In this document: positions 13,701 through 26,400 of the stretch, piece after piece
Layout: every line of letters begins with the position of its first letter
Position numbering within the stretch: the stretch's first letter is position 1
From: Didymodactylos carnosus
Lineage: Eukaryota > Rotifera > Eurotatoria > Philodinida > Philodinidae
Length of the DNA stretch: 42,259 bases
NCBI GenBank assembly: GCA_905250885.1
Contig: CAJNOQ010000735.1
Span: forward strand, 1-42,259
Reading direction: 5' to 3'
Notes under the pieces: model-generated
The model's database searches: none
Told to the model about the DNA's origin: nothing
Seen by the model: only the letters and a program-made list of their open reading frames with translations
Translations under genes and position numbers: made by a program

Positions 13701-16700
13701 AAATTTTTTTTAGAAATATTATTTTAACTTTCAGGTGACGCTATGGATGTTGTTTGCCCTTACTACAATGAACAACAATCTTATATGACAAATGATCTGG
13801 AATACTATGATATTTATCAAGTAAGTTAGTACCGTACTAAAATTATACATTCGCTCTATGGTCTTAATTTATTTTATCTATTTTGATCCATATGAATACA
13901 AACTAGAGTGAGATGAAAACTCTTGTCATTGTGTTGGACTCCATTTTCAGTTTATACATACAAGTATTCAGGAGAAAAAGATCTCAAATGTTTTTGATTT
14001 TATAAAAAAAAAAATACTCAAGAATTAGTTTTTCAAATAATCAGAAATATCAAACTATTTACGATTTTTAGGAAAGAACTCTAGAAAAGCTATTCAAGAA
14101 ATATACTTTAATATGTAAGGATCTCAAATCAGATCTCATTCAAAAATCTTTTCAAAACATATGTTGATCGAGAATACTTTCTTTTTAGAAAATGATTCTG
14201 GATGATCTATGGTTCGAATCTAAGAAAGAGTCTATCATTAAATAGCGCTGCCATTCATGTGCTTTGTTGAGGATAGAGAAAGAAAACCAAAATTTTATTC
14301 CTTTCAAACAAAAAATCGTTCAGAGCGGATAAAACATCCAATAAATGATTTCTCAAGAAAAATTTTGCTAAACTGTCAAAACTCCTTAATATGAACCTTC
14401 AAATCGATGTTGCTTACTCAGTTTTTCATGAAAATTTTCTAGTATGGGTATTTTCAACGTTTCAACGAATTCGAAAATTGAAAAATTAACATAGTATGGT
14501 TTTTCACATTTTATATAGTCTACAATGTGTCTAATAGCCTGCATTTTTCAGCATGAAAGTTTCAGATATTCAAAAAGTATTGTATGCCGAAAAAAAATCA
14601 CAGAGGATTGAATAATTCTCTAATCTACTGATTTTGTTTTATAAAATCAAAAATACTTGAGATTTGTTTTCCTGAAAACTTATATCTAAAGACTAAAAAG
14701 TGTATTTAACACAACAGCAAAAGGTTTCATCTTACTATATAATGTGTACCTGTGTAGAGTAGTAGATAAATTAAAATAAAATAAGAACGTAGAACGAACA
14801 TATAATCTTAATATCCTGTCTTCTTTCCACTAATAGTTTATAATTTTTTTTTTTTGATTATTGTTGTTTATTTAGGTAACTGAAAATGAATATGAAACAT
14901 GTCGTATTTATTCACTTGGTGATAATCGTTTAACTCGACTTGTTATTAGTTGTAATAGTCCACATGAAATAATGAAATATACTCTAAATTTTCGTGAATA
15001 TTTACCCATACCAAATGGATTTGAATTTAATGCTGGTCACACTTATTACTTTATCTGTATGTTAGATAATAACTTAATCAAAATTTAATATTATTAAATG
15101 AATATATCTTTTTATATTTTAGCTACATCCGATTCAACAGAGTTTGGTCGTCAAGATATGGAATCTGGTAGTTGTGAAAAACATTCAACTCGAATTAAAA
15201 TTCATGTTGGTAGACGTCATCAACAATGTAAGTGTTTATTCAACCATTACAAACGATAAAAAAATATAGTGATGGTTAATGTCAGCTTGTCATAAGAGAC
15301 AAAGACGAAAGAAAACTAATTAATAAGAGAGTGAAAGATAGGTTTGTTTAATTATTTTATCCGCTATCACAATAGAAAAATATTATAGTCATTTAATTTA
15401 AAATCTTATCGAACAATGAATATGTCAGAAGACGAGTGTTCAACTATCATTATCATATCGAATAGGTATAATTACCTATTGTTCATATTTACAAGGGTTC
15501 AAATTTGTAAAAAATAGAGAGGTATTAATTAATTGAATATATCTGGTTTATGTTATATAAGGAGATAAAGATATATGTATCTATTTTCCATACCGTCAAA
15601 TAACATAACGTGACATTTATCATCACTATTTGCAGTTGTTTTGAATTAAAATTGTTTCAATTTCATAACTGAAAAGGTGATGTGACTGTGTTTTTTTCAT
15701 ATGTACAAGTAAAAAACAATTGTATTGTTGAACTATAAACCCTTAAAAATCTTTTTTATTCATTGTTGTTGCTAATTTTGATCGCAATGTGACAACGTAT
15801 CTGATTTTTCCCTTTATCGTTGATAATATTACTCAAAACAAGACACATTTAGAGAAGAAAACTTTTTAATTTGAGTATTTGATTCTATGTATGGTCAGAA
15901 CATTGTGTATATGTAGAATTTGAGACGAGTTGTACTTGAAGTATGTTGTACACAATAATCCTTCTCTATTAATGGCATTTCAACTGGTGATTGAGAGAAT
16001 GTGTGAGCAAAAACATATCATTATTAATAACTTGTTGAGACATGCGTACATATTTCACTATTAAATGAAACATAACGAGCAACGATAGTTTTAAGAGGAA
16101 AGGCGTGAATTCTTATGTGTGAAACAAAATAGAGACTATGTTTAAAAATTTGAAATGATCTGTTTTAATTACGATTGAGTGTGATCAAAACGATTAAATC
16201 ATATATGAATAAAGAGAGAATTTGATCAGTTCTATATACCCAGGTTGTCAAATGATCTTGTAAGATGGATTCCACCTGGGTATATATATTACCTCAAGAA
16301 AAAGAAAACTATTATGCACAAGAATTCATTTAGTTCCTTGTAGGAGATTTGTATAGTATCAGAAAAAAAATTTGTTTACTAGTGAACTGAGTGCACTTAT
16401 TGAACTCTCTCTGTGTACAAAACTGATTTTGTATGCTGCCAGATTAATGTTTAAGAATAAGATGATAAGCTTGTTCTTGCTTTCATTTAAATGTGGAAAA
16501 ATATTAAAAACAAGTCTGTCAAAAATCTGCGTAAATGTAGACATTTTTTTTTCAAACTACTAAAGGCTGATTTTAATAACTGATTCAATTTTCTATAATG
16601 TCTAGATCATCCATCCACGACAACTACGACAAGTTCATATCCATTACGTCCAGCAACAAACAGCTTGTCTAAATATCGAAATCCAATATGGACAGCGTTA

Positions 16701-17429
16701 AGAGCAGAAAGACACAGTGATTCACATTCAATAGCATGGATAACACAGTGGCCAAAAGTGGATGATGATTCAAATTTAGGCATGTATAATGATGACATTG
16801 ATATATTTATAGATGCTAGTTAAATTCATAAACTATGTGGACATATTAAATGATTCGCATATGTACATATACATTTCAAATGTTCAATGAACCGTAACCA
16901 ATCAATGAATACATTTTCGAAATTAATTAGTGCCACAGTTGAATTTACTGTTTAGAATGGATAAAAAAAGAAACTTTCCACATCATTATTTTTTGTTTGA
17001 CCTCATTCAATAGAATAGAATGAACATTCAAATCACAATTTCTTCTATAGGCATCTAAGACAATCATTCTTTAAGATAAAGTGGAATGAATGTTCAAATA
17101 TCAGAAAATTTTAAAAAAATATATTATTCATCCGATTTAAAGTTCTTTCTTCCAGCATTTCACATCAACTCTTTATAATCTGTGTATAGAAATAAAAACA
17201 TCTGATAGTTAATTATTTTTTATTTTTGTTTACTTTAGATCCCGGTGTAAAGAAGTCTTCGTTTTATGTTGCGCCATCATCAACCATCTTAAAACGTTCA
17301 ACATCATCCAATGTAATTAGTTTAGCTTTAAGTTCATCATCATCAACATATTCCATTAAAAACGATTATATTGCGTTTTTTTTATGCACTTTTCTATGTT
17401 TATTAAATCGAATACTATCACTGAGATAA
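5075..17429 (+). CDS. ephrin (Eph receptor ligand), probably GPI-anchored
   Basis: A cell-surface ligand of Eph receptor tyrosine kinases, acting in contact-dependent guidance and boundary signalling. Proposed coding exons are 5075-5190, 13636-13676, 13735-13820, 14876-15056, 15123-15227, 16606-16779 and 17239-17429, giving about 297 residues with consistent phases. Exon 1 carries a hydrophobic signal peptide, then the ephrin opening THIVYWNQSYFE. The receptor-binding domain follows, with its four expected cysteines (in DVVCPYY, YETCRIY, VISCNSP and SGSCEKH) and the NFREYLPIPNGFEF G-H loop region. After a Thr/Ser-rich stalk, the protein ends in a short hydrophobic segment, as in GPI-anchored A-type ephrins. 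Donors are GTAAGT/GTATGT except the last, which must be GC (AGGCATGT) to stay in frame. If that intron is retained, translation stops at 16823 without an anchor. The family call is firm. Exon 7 is less certain. Confidence 0.9.
7714..7746. repeat. perfect 16-bp inverted repeat
   Basis: Arms at 7714-7729 and 7731-7746 are perfect reverse complements (GATCGGTTTAACTACT) around a single G. It lies inside ephrin intron 1 and belongs to a cluster of palindromes spanning about 7.68-7.87 kb, which suggests the core of a foldback element or MITE. Confidence 0.85.
7783..7814. repeat. perfect 15-bp inverted repeat
   Basis: Arms at 7783-7797 and 7800-7814 (GAAATCTAGTAATCG and its complement) are separated by CC. 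The word CTAGATTACTAG and relatives recur at about 7679-7691 and 7850-7863, and a TTTCAACT/AGTTGAAA pair brackets the right side. The whole cluster behaves like a decayed foldback sequence within the ephrin intron. Confidence 0.85.
10745..10780. repeat. GA microsatellite
   Basis: A nearly pure (GA)n run with a few interruptions, located in ephrin intron 1. Nothing else is associated with it. Confidence 0.9.
16233..16286. repeat. 13-bp stem with 28-nt loop in ephrin intron 5
   Basis: Perfect inverted arms TATATACCCAGGT (16233-16245) and ACCTGGGTATATA (16274-16286) enclose a 28-nt loop. The structure lies in the 1.4-kb intron between ephrin exons 5 and 6. It may be a short foldback remnant. 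The stem is too short for a typical microRNA precursor. Confidence 0.7.
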
Positions 17430-17433
17430 TAAA
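17428..17433 (+). promoter_or_regulatory. candidate poly(A) signal overlapping the ephrin stop
   Basis: AATAAA begins in the TAA stop of the GPI-anchored ephrin form. A hexamer this close to the stop implies a very short 3' UTR if it is used. The AT-rich context makes chance occurrence possible. Confidence 0.4.
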
Positions 17434-19271
17434 ATACATATCATCGAATTAGTTCGTTTAAATCAACGATATAAGTTGTTTCGCGTTCATTATTAGAAAA
17501 CAAAATCTAGAAGTAAGAAATTGGAAAAAAAACGCGTTCATTTTTCGATTTCAATGATCGTTAAATACGTTAAATGTTTCAAACCAACTCATTCTTTTTT
17601 ATCTTTTTAATGCGTTGTTCCTTGACCTGTTTATTTGAAAAAATGTTTGTTTGAATCTCAATCTATTCAAAAACGCGTTTTTCTGTTGAATGTGAACGAC
17701 AGTGAAAACGCTTATAAGTAACATGTTTTTGTAAAGACAATTCTTGTTTTATTTCATTATCGGAAAACTTTTTATAAGGCATTCATTCATCACAGTTATA
17801 TCCATTAAATCTACACTTTTTGTTTTTTGTTTCTTTTAATCACGACAAAAATATATTGTCTATTTATACAAAATAAAAGTGAAATATAAGGTTAACATCG
17901 ATATTCAGCTAAACGATATTGAAATATTATTATGGACTGTTCAGTTACAGAGCAGAGTTACCATATTATATTCGAACTTGACACCCTTAGCCCTACTAGT
18001 GATCGTAAAGGGTGGATGTTTATATTTTGTTGCAAACTCAAATCCCATCGTTTTTTGGTCAGAGAGGGGTTAAAACTCTGGTAGAAAGCGGTAAAAAAAA
18101 GATTTTAACGAGAAAAAGAAAAAATTTTTAGATTATACGTTGATAATGCCACTAGGCTTTTTTTGACGTTCAAGCAACTCTCTACGAAGGTAGAAGAAAA
18201 GATTTTGACAAAACATTTTTTTTTGACAAAAATTATGACGGAAAATTAAACTTTGGGGAGGAGCCTGGCATTCCCTACCCTGTGATCGGAATCACTAAAT
18301 AAGAGAATGAAATTTTCTGGAAAAAAGATTTCACGAACAGGGAAACTGAAGTACCGAAAATATTAAATAATGTATTGTATGCCAAAATATGAAGTTAAAC
18401 TGTTTTTTTGATTGTTGTTTCTCTTTTCATAGGCTGTTTATAATTTCTCAAAATTGGATTGTGCTTGTAATTTTTAACTATAAAAAGTCAACAAATTTCA
18501 GAAGTCGACATTTCCAAAATTAGAATCTTCGAGAAGTTCAAAGTTCTCGATTTAAACCTTCTCTCTCTTTTTTGATCTTGTTAGACAATGTCTAGACCAA
18601 TGTTTCAACGGATTGGAGCTTTTACCGGATACAAATAGCTAGAAAAGAAAATTGATATGTTTCTGTCTACGATGATGTTCTGTAGAGGCTTTCTGGAGAT
18701 ATTTGTGAAAACTAGGGATCACTTATAATAGAATCTCGTACGACTCTATTTGGATTAGATAGGACCATGTAGGACCCTAACAGGATCAAGGTCACACAGG
18801 AATAGGTAGCAATCTTAGAATCAGAAATGGTATAGGACTTCGTAAGAATCCTATACAAAATATGATAGAATTTGGGAGATTGCATATTAGATCCTACTTA
18901 AATCCGATATGATTTCCAATTCTAAGATTTTTCATAGGATCATCTATGATCCGAGTAGATCTGAGTAGTAATCTCTAAGTGTTAAGATTAATTATTAGCT
19001 TATAACTGCAAAATGCTAGGCATAGCACCAATCAACAAAAAAAACAAAAGATTGTTCAGTAAAGTCTTTGATTGTTGTTTGTAAATTCAATTTTTGTGTT
19101 GGTTTACTGGATACTAGCACTAGAAAAAAGAGCTATAATTAAAAAAATTCATTCACACCTATTTACAATTTTATATCTTCTCCAAGTTGATAGTCTGATA
19201 ACAAAACTGTTCTAACATCAATATTTCTTCGACAAGACGATATTAATTCCAAAGTCTATTTATTTATATTT
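17434..19271. other. intergenic DNA, no gene seen
   Basis: No coding family was recognised between the ephrin end and the small open frame at 19272. At about 18.72-18.97 kb, words such as AGGATC, ATAGGA and GATCCTA recur in both orientations, giving a loosely foldback-like tract that is probably an old repeat. A 64-codon frame at 17879-18073 has no recognisable motif. Confidence 0.5.
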
Positions 19272-19592
19272 ATGACTACTTCACAATATCGATTTTTTAG
19301 TGTATTAAAATATTCCAACAAAAACTTCATATATCTGTTAAAGAACAATTGCTATGAAACAATGTTAAACGTGTCGATTTTAAACATGTTTCAATACGAT
19401 CATGCATTTTGGTTACTAAGTTTATTAAATGGTTTATTTATTAACATTAAACAACCTACAATGAATTTTATTAATGATGACGATGAAGACGATCATCCAA
19501 ATCATTTGTACCATTTTGAACAGGATGTTGACGTTGGCCAGAATGACAGTCATGAATTATATGATGAAACAATGATGATCAGTTATAGGTAA
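19272..19592 (+). CDS. hypothetical 106-codon frame with an acidic tail
   Basis: I do not recognise this frame. Its first two thirds are hydrophobic and aromatic. Its last third is Asp/Glu/His-rich (INDDDEDDHPNHLYHFEQ). The end overlaps a possible splice donor (AG then GTAAACAA at about 19588), so it might be an exon rather than a complete gene. It sits alone between the convergent ephrin and PLK4 genes. In AT-rich DNA a frame this long can arise by chance, so it is listed only as a candidate. Confidence 0.25.
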   Translation: MTTSQYRFFSVLKYSNKNFIYLLKNNCYETMLNVSILNMFQYDHAFWLLSLLNGLFINIKQPTMNFINDDDEDDHPNHLYHFEQDVDVGQNDSHELYDETMMISYR

Positions 19593-20486
19593 ACAACGCG
19601 AACATATTTTCCAAACTTAAAACGAAAAATATCAGTGGAATCAGTGGAATTAGTGAAATAAAATATCATTTCAAAAAACTAATTATTCAGATGAAACATA
19701 TGATTAGTATTTTGATACTGATAAATATAATGAAATGACGATATAAGACAATGGAAGAGCAGTACAGAGAATAATTACCATATATTGCCAATGATTGTTG
19801 TTGTATCAAAATAGAATGTCTCGATGAAATTAGTTTTATTTCTTCCATTTTTTATACTATTAAATTTTCTAAATGAACGTAGTAGGCCAAAATTTTGTGT
19901 GGAATATGGTTTTTCAAATACGTTTACACAGAATTTCAACACTTTCATATTCTCTTCAATCTATTTTGAAAAAAAAACACGAACAACTTACTCTTAAAGA
20001 TAAGTAAATAAAAAAAATGACCCATGGCCAATGTATATTAAAAAGAAAGATTTTCTTTTTACATAAAAACGTATCTTTGTACGATCATAGACTAACAGAG
20101 AGTAAAAATAAGAAATGATAAATTAGCATAGAATATTTACCAAAAAAAAACAAAAAAAAAAGAAAACTATCGCGTATTCTCAATGAGAATAAACTAATAC
20201 TGTTTCTAATAAATAATGTAAGATGAATAAAAAAACAAATTAAGCTATGAACTAAAACAAATGCATTAATAACATCTGAATTAAAAAAAAATGCGCTTTT
20301 GTACCATTTTAACTAAATGAAAAACAAATATTTGACAAAATAAAGTGTTCAAGGACGGAAATAACAAGAGTAAAGAAGAAAAAAAACAAATACACATACA
20401 CAGGTAGGTAAAACGCGTTTTCTTTCTAATATTTCTATTGTTTTAGAAGTTGATATCTCATTCACAAGATACTGTTTTAAAAATCT
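19593..20486. other. A-rich intergenic DNA downstream of PLK4
   Basis: This lies between the hypothetical frame and the 3' end of the minus-strand PLK4 gene. It contains many A-runs and no recognisable coding motif. Confidence 0.5.
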
Positions 20487-20492
20487 TTTATT
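20487..20492 (-). promoter_or_regulatory. candidate poly(A) signal overlapping the PLK4 stop
   Basis: On the minus strand AATAAA overlaps the TAA stop (20490-20488) of PLK4, and a second overlapping hexamer lies at 20496-20491. The arrangement resembles that at the ephrin stop. Chance is possible in this composition. Confidence 0.35.
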
Positions 20493-23400
20493 TATTTAAT
20501 GTTTCAAATAGTTCATATTTTTGTATGAGAAATAGTTTATGTTTCACGCATTCAGGCAACTCTTTTTCTCCAAATCGATCAAAATAATAATGTTTGCCAT
20601 TTGAATCAATATAAAGTTGTTGTTCAACATTTGCATTTATTTTCATTAAACTATTATCATTAAACTGAATTTCAAAATCTCCATTCGTTTGTTGACGTAC
20701 ACAACCAATATCTCGAACATTTTTTGATTTACATGTCAAATTATTAATACCAGTTAGATTTGAATTTAATGTAGATGATGGATAAGTCGATAATACGGTA
20801 AGTTGTTCAACTGAATCCGTTTTTATTGGATTATAATGAATATAGGAACGTTTAGGTGAAAGATTTTGTGATGATGGACGAATATCTGTATCACTGGCAG
20901 CAAATGCACGTCGTGTAGAAGATGATGTTGAAAAATGATCGATTTCATGTACAGTAGAAGAAGATCCAAATTGTTGAGATCGAGAACGACCAAGTGAACA
21001 AGATGAATCTAAAAATAATATTTATAATTTATAATAGTATAAATAACTATAATTTATTAACATACTTGGTCTATTCTGATTTTCTTGATTGAGTTTTTTT
21101 CCTAATTGAGCGTTAAATAAAACGGGAAAAGTTTGAATATCTGGAAATAATTGTTGATCATTTTCTAATAGATGATCTTTCGACAGACAATAATCATAGT
21201 ACTACAAAAGATTAAAAAAAAAAAGATAGATTAATAGTAATTAAATAATTTTATGTTCATATAAAGCATTTCACAAACCTGACATGAATTTTCTAATATA
21301 TTTTGTAATTCCGGTGTTGTAAACTGTTCACCTAATCCAGATTTTGTTGCTTTTTCATAGTCTAAAATGATCGTTGAATTATCTGACTCATTTGTTAATT
21401 TAATTTTTAAATGATCATCAATATTGGAATCATCACGATAAATTAAAATTCGAATACCACATAAAAAATTAATCTACAAAAAAGATTTTAATATTTTTTT
21501 CAATTCAAAATTAAACTATATAATATTTTTTTTACTTCAAAATCTACAGATGTTTCCATGAGTTGACATTTTGCATCTGGTGTAATTAATTGAATTTTAG
21601 CTGTACGAGAACGAATTACATTAACAAATCTAGAATATATTTAATATTTAAAAAGTAAAGATATTATTATTAATTTTCTAATTTTATTTTCTTTACTTAT
21701 AAGCACGTTGATATTGTTTCCAATGAATTTCTGGTAAATTGTCAAAATCATATTCTTGATAAGAATTTCTATCTTTTGGAATTGGTGATGGATAAGTACC
21801 TGTTGATGAATGATTTGTTGGAATATAAGTAATTATCTATAAAATAATTAAATAATAAATAAAATTTGTATGTATTTTATGAAAGGATGATTATTACTTT
21901 ATTTCCATCTGTTGATATTCTGCATACATCAACAATTCGCTTCTTTTTTCCTTTTACTCTTAGAGTTTCTACTACAACTTCACCATTTTCTAATATAGCA
22001 AACTAGAAAAATAAATCTTATTATATTTTAAATTATAAATAAGATTAAATAAATATTCAAACCATAATTAATCGTGCAATTTGACGAATTGGTTTTAAAC
22101 GTTGAGAATTTAACTTTTGTAATTGTTTATGATGATTATTTTTATTTATTGATGAATCTTGTTCATGAACAAGAGAACGTGAAATTGATAAATTTGAAGA
22201 ATAATCTAATGAAGATTTTGGTAAACCACTATCTCGAGATGATGAAACACTGGCACTATCGGGACGAGTAGTATCGGTTGTACCAGTACGAAGAATATCC
22301 AATGATGGACTTAAAAATAATAAATAAACGGAGAACTAGTAATATAGATAAGAATTTATTTACCTTCGTCTTGCTTTAATCGGTTGTGATGGTGTCATGA
22401 AATTTTCATGTAATTTCAACGTCGTTAGTCTATCTTGAAATAATCTATTTTCTTGACGTGGTAAAGTAGAACTATAATAAAAATATCATTATTTAAATGG
22501 AGACTAATTTAGTTTAATTAGACAGACGTGTATAAGTTTGATGTTGGATTATTTTGAAAATAATCGGACTTGGATGAAGATGAGGTTCCCATAGCAGTCG
22601 TAAACAGAATATCTGGAGGTTTTGTAGTCTGTATGATTAAAAAATTACATAGCATAATGTAGAGAAGAGAAATTTTTCTACATACCAGAAATAAATTTTC
22701 ATACAGTGGTGATTGCTTTTCAAATTCTTTTGTAAAAAATGAATGTTCTTTTACTTCTAAAAAAGAAATAAAAAAATCTAGAATCGTTTAACATTGATAA
22801 AGAATGATAAAATTTCTTGTTTAAACTTACGATTTAATGTTAAACGTTTTTCTGGTTGTTTTTGTAAGATGTTGTTAATCAGATCTTTAGCTTCATCACT
22901 TAAACTTGAGGGTAATTCATATTCAACTTTAGCCACACGTGATAATGTTGATAAAACACCTAAAGAGAATCAGACACTGTCCGAATAGTGGGCACAAAAC
23001 ACAAAAAAACACAACCTACTTTCTGTATCGAAAGGTGGATGACCAACAAGTAACGTATAAATTAATATTCCTAGAGACCACACATCTGTTTCAAAACTAT
23101 GAGAACTTCTCGTTGCTATTTCGCTAAAAAAAATTAGAAAATGTTTTTATTCAGACTGTAGAATTGCGACGAGAAAATCATATCATTGTCCGTCCCATTC
23201 ATGGGTGATCTCCTCTCATTTCTGAACAGTAACGACTGATCATAGACAACTAAAATTTTTACCATAGCTTGATCGTTGAAAATAAAATCGGCATATTTCA
23301 GCTCAATTTTTGAAATCATTTTTTGTCAGAGATTTCTGAGATCCCGGTTTTCCATTGCACATGAAGTAACTCCATCAAAACTACATTCATTCAGGCTAGA

Positions 23401-26400
23401 ACTTTTACGAATGGATACTGGACTCAATTTTTAAGCGAGGATTTTTCAACTCAGAGTTTTCCAAGGCTTTTTAGGAAATAACATACAAAGAATACCACGG
23501 GGTTTTCAAACCAGGTAAAAAATCACTTAAACATTTTCTGCATGAATTTCTAAAATCGAAAAGAGTATTGATGTCTAGTATCTGTGGTAAAAATATCCAT
23601 CTAAACGGACAAACTTTTGATGCATGGTAATGAAGAAACGGTAAGTCAGATTCGAACGCATGATGTTGCCATCAGCAAATGTCTTTTTTGAGACTTTCGT
23701 ACCAATTCGAGCTCGGTAACGTTTTATTTTGAAGGAAATAAGCAAAATAAGCGAAATAAGCAAGTTTAAAGTCAGAAAAATGAGAAAAAAAGCTTGCCAG
23801 AGCAGCCCCTTTTGGGTCTAAAATGTGAAACTCCTGCTGACTGTTAGTTCTTCAGTTCGTCTTTGTAATAATTAATTACAAAACGGTGAATGAATTGCAA
23901 CAAAAAAAACCGATTAACCAATAACCTTCGGTTTTTTTACACGCATCGCGGTTATTAAAATAAACTTCACTTTGTCTGTTGGGCTATTTCGATAACCGTG
24001 GTTAACCGTCGATTTTCAATAAAAATCGATGACATGGTATGATCTCTGAGCAAAAAGATAATAATTATAGACCTAGCAGTAGTTTTAAGATCATAACTGT
24101 AAAGCTTGTACGGTTTCAAGATCATAACGAGGAACACTAGGTGTTTTTAAAAACAGAATTCGAGGCTATAAAATCGTAAATAAAGCCCTAAATGATTTGA
24201 AGATCATTCATACATATCGACATTTATTTGTTTAATTAAATTTATAACTAAAGGGGAAAAGAGGTAAAAAAATAGCAAAAATGCTGGTGTTCTGAGTATA
24301 TAACCTACACTCCTCAGCTATAACCTTTAGTAAATCATCAATACTTACGGTGATAAAAAATTTGGTGTTCCGCACATGGTATGATTTTTTTCATCAATTG
24401 TTTCTACTTTTTTTGCTAAACCAAAATCCGCTATTTTCTAAAATAGAAAGGATATAATCATAGAATGTTAAAATTCATCGTACAATACGTATATGAAACG
24501 TACAATGTTATAATTTTCTGTTAATAATAAATTTTGTAATTTAATATCTCGATGTAATATTCCGTGATCATGTAAATATTGTAAACCCTCAATGACTTGT
24601 TTCACATATACACGAGCTAGAAAAATGAATCAGATATCAAACACATAAATCCACATATTCACGAATATGTGCTTGTATCGCATAAAATATAAACATACTT
24701 TCATTTTCGTTTAATGTTCTTTTTATTTTCAAATACTTTTCTAAATCTCCATATTGACACAGTTCAAGAATTAAATAAACATATTTTTGATCTTCAAAAT
24801 AATTGAATAACTAAAAGAATTAATCAGTAGGCATGTATATCACAATAATAATAAAAAAATTGTCACTTACATCAACAATATTCGGATGTTTTAACCTTGA
24901 ATGTATTTCAATTTCATTTTTCAACCGTTTATGCATAAGACGATGTTGAGTAGTTGTCTGTTGTTGAATTTTAAGACGATCGATCTTTGGGAAACAAATC
25001 AAATAAAAGAGTAATTTTAATGTGATACAGTGGAAAAGTATACGAACATACCATCTTACAAGCAACTTCTAATTTATCATAGATGCGAATTGCTTTATGA
25101 ACGGTAGCAAAACCACCTCGTCCAAGTTCATGATAAACGGAATAATCCTGTAAAAAAGAGAAAGTTTTCATACTCATTTATTAGATGCTTTTTATTATCA
25201 TGCCAGATAAACATGAATGGACACCGACTAAGTGTACGATATATGACCTCTTCCTCAAGGTATTATCGTTTGATTTATTAAAATTGAGAGCTAACATTTC
25301 AGCATGTCTTCGATTAAATATATCGTTATGAACTTCGTTCCACCTCTGGTAAATATACTTGAGAATCGTATTTCGACTCTTGCGTAATGACGCTAGTACT
25401 TAGCTTTTTCCAGAAGTATATTTACCTGTAAATAGTAGGCACACTCATAATACTTGACCTTTACTCAACAAGTGCTTGTGCAAGTAAAATTAAAAGTACT
25501 TTGTAGCAATAAAAACCAAGTGTTGCAATGTTGGAAAAGTACTTATAAAAAAGTACACACCACCCATGGGGAAATTTTATCGACTTTTCACGCGTGAGGG
25601 ACCGTGAAATGCCAGCTTGGACTTTCACGAAATTTTGTAGGTAAAGACAGCAAGTTTCACGACAGTTTGGTCGTGTTGTTGCAACATCACACGCGTGGCT
25701 ACGCGTGAAAAATCTTCACACGTGTACACAAGTGAACAATCTTCACGCGTGATTACGTGTGAAAAAATCTTGACCATGCCGACCATCTATAGTCAACTGA
25801 CTATACATGGTCACCATGGTCAAGGTATAATGCAGATTTCATCAATGCAACTTCATCTATAACTTTTTCCACGTGTGACCACTAGCTTCTAAAATATCAC
25901 ATTTTATATATATCACTGCAAAGTAAGAGTCGAATCATGGTACTTTGAATTAGAAATCTACGATACTACTATTGAGCTAACTTGTCTGAGAAACTACTGA
26001 ATAAATCTCATATTCATAGTTGTCGAATCAATCCTCACGAGTTATCACGTGTAAAAAAGTTCCCACGCGTGATTACTCGTGAACTTCCTAAATCTTTTTT
26101 CTTAGTTTCCAACTTTTCCAAACTTTTTTAGTTAATACTTCCTCCCGGGAAACAAGATGATTCTCAGGCATATTCGTACAGCAGATACCTTCGGTCTACA
26201 AAGCAAAGGTTTTCATCGGTATGTATGTACAACTTTCGGAAGACATAGGAGAAATTTGTATTTATGCTTGCCGCTCAATCTTCACGATATTTCGCACCTG
26301 GAAAAGGTTTCTCACGTAGACGCGCGTGAAACGTAAGAATTTTGTCGCTTGGGGTTAAGCGTGAATATTATTCACGAAATGGGTTGCGTGAAAAACTGAC

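Noticed and set aside
16233..16286. MicroRNA precursor in ephrin intron 5
   Set aside because: The stem is only 13 bp with a 28-nt loop, too short for a typical Dicer substrate.
25148..25177. ATG at 25177 as the PLK4 start
   Set aside because: It lies within a clear polypyrimidine tract and CAG acceptor; the 27-nt exon at 26885-26859 joins in phase and gives a better N-terminus.
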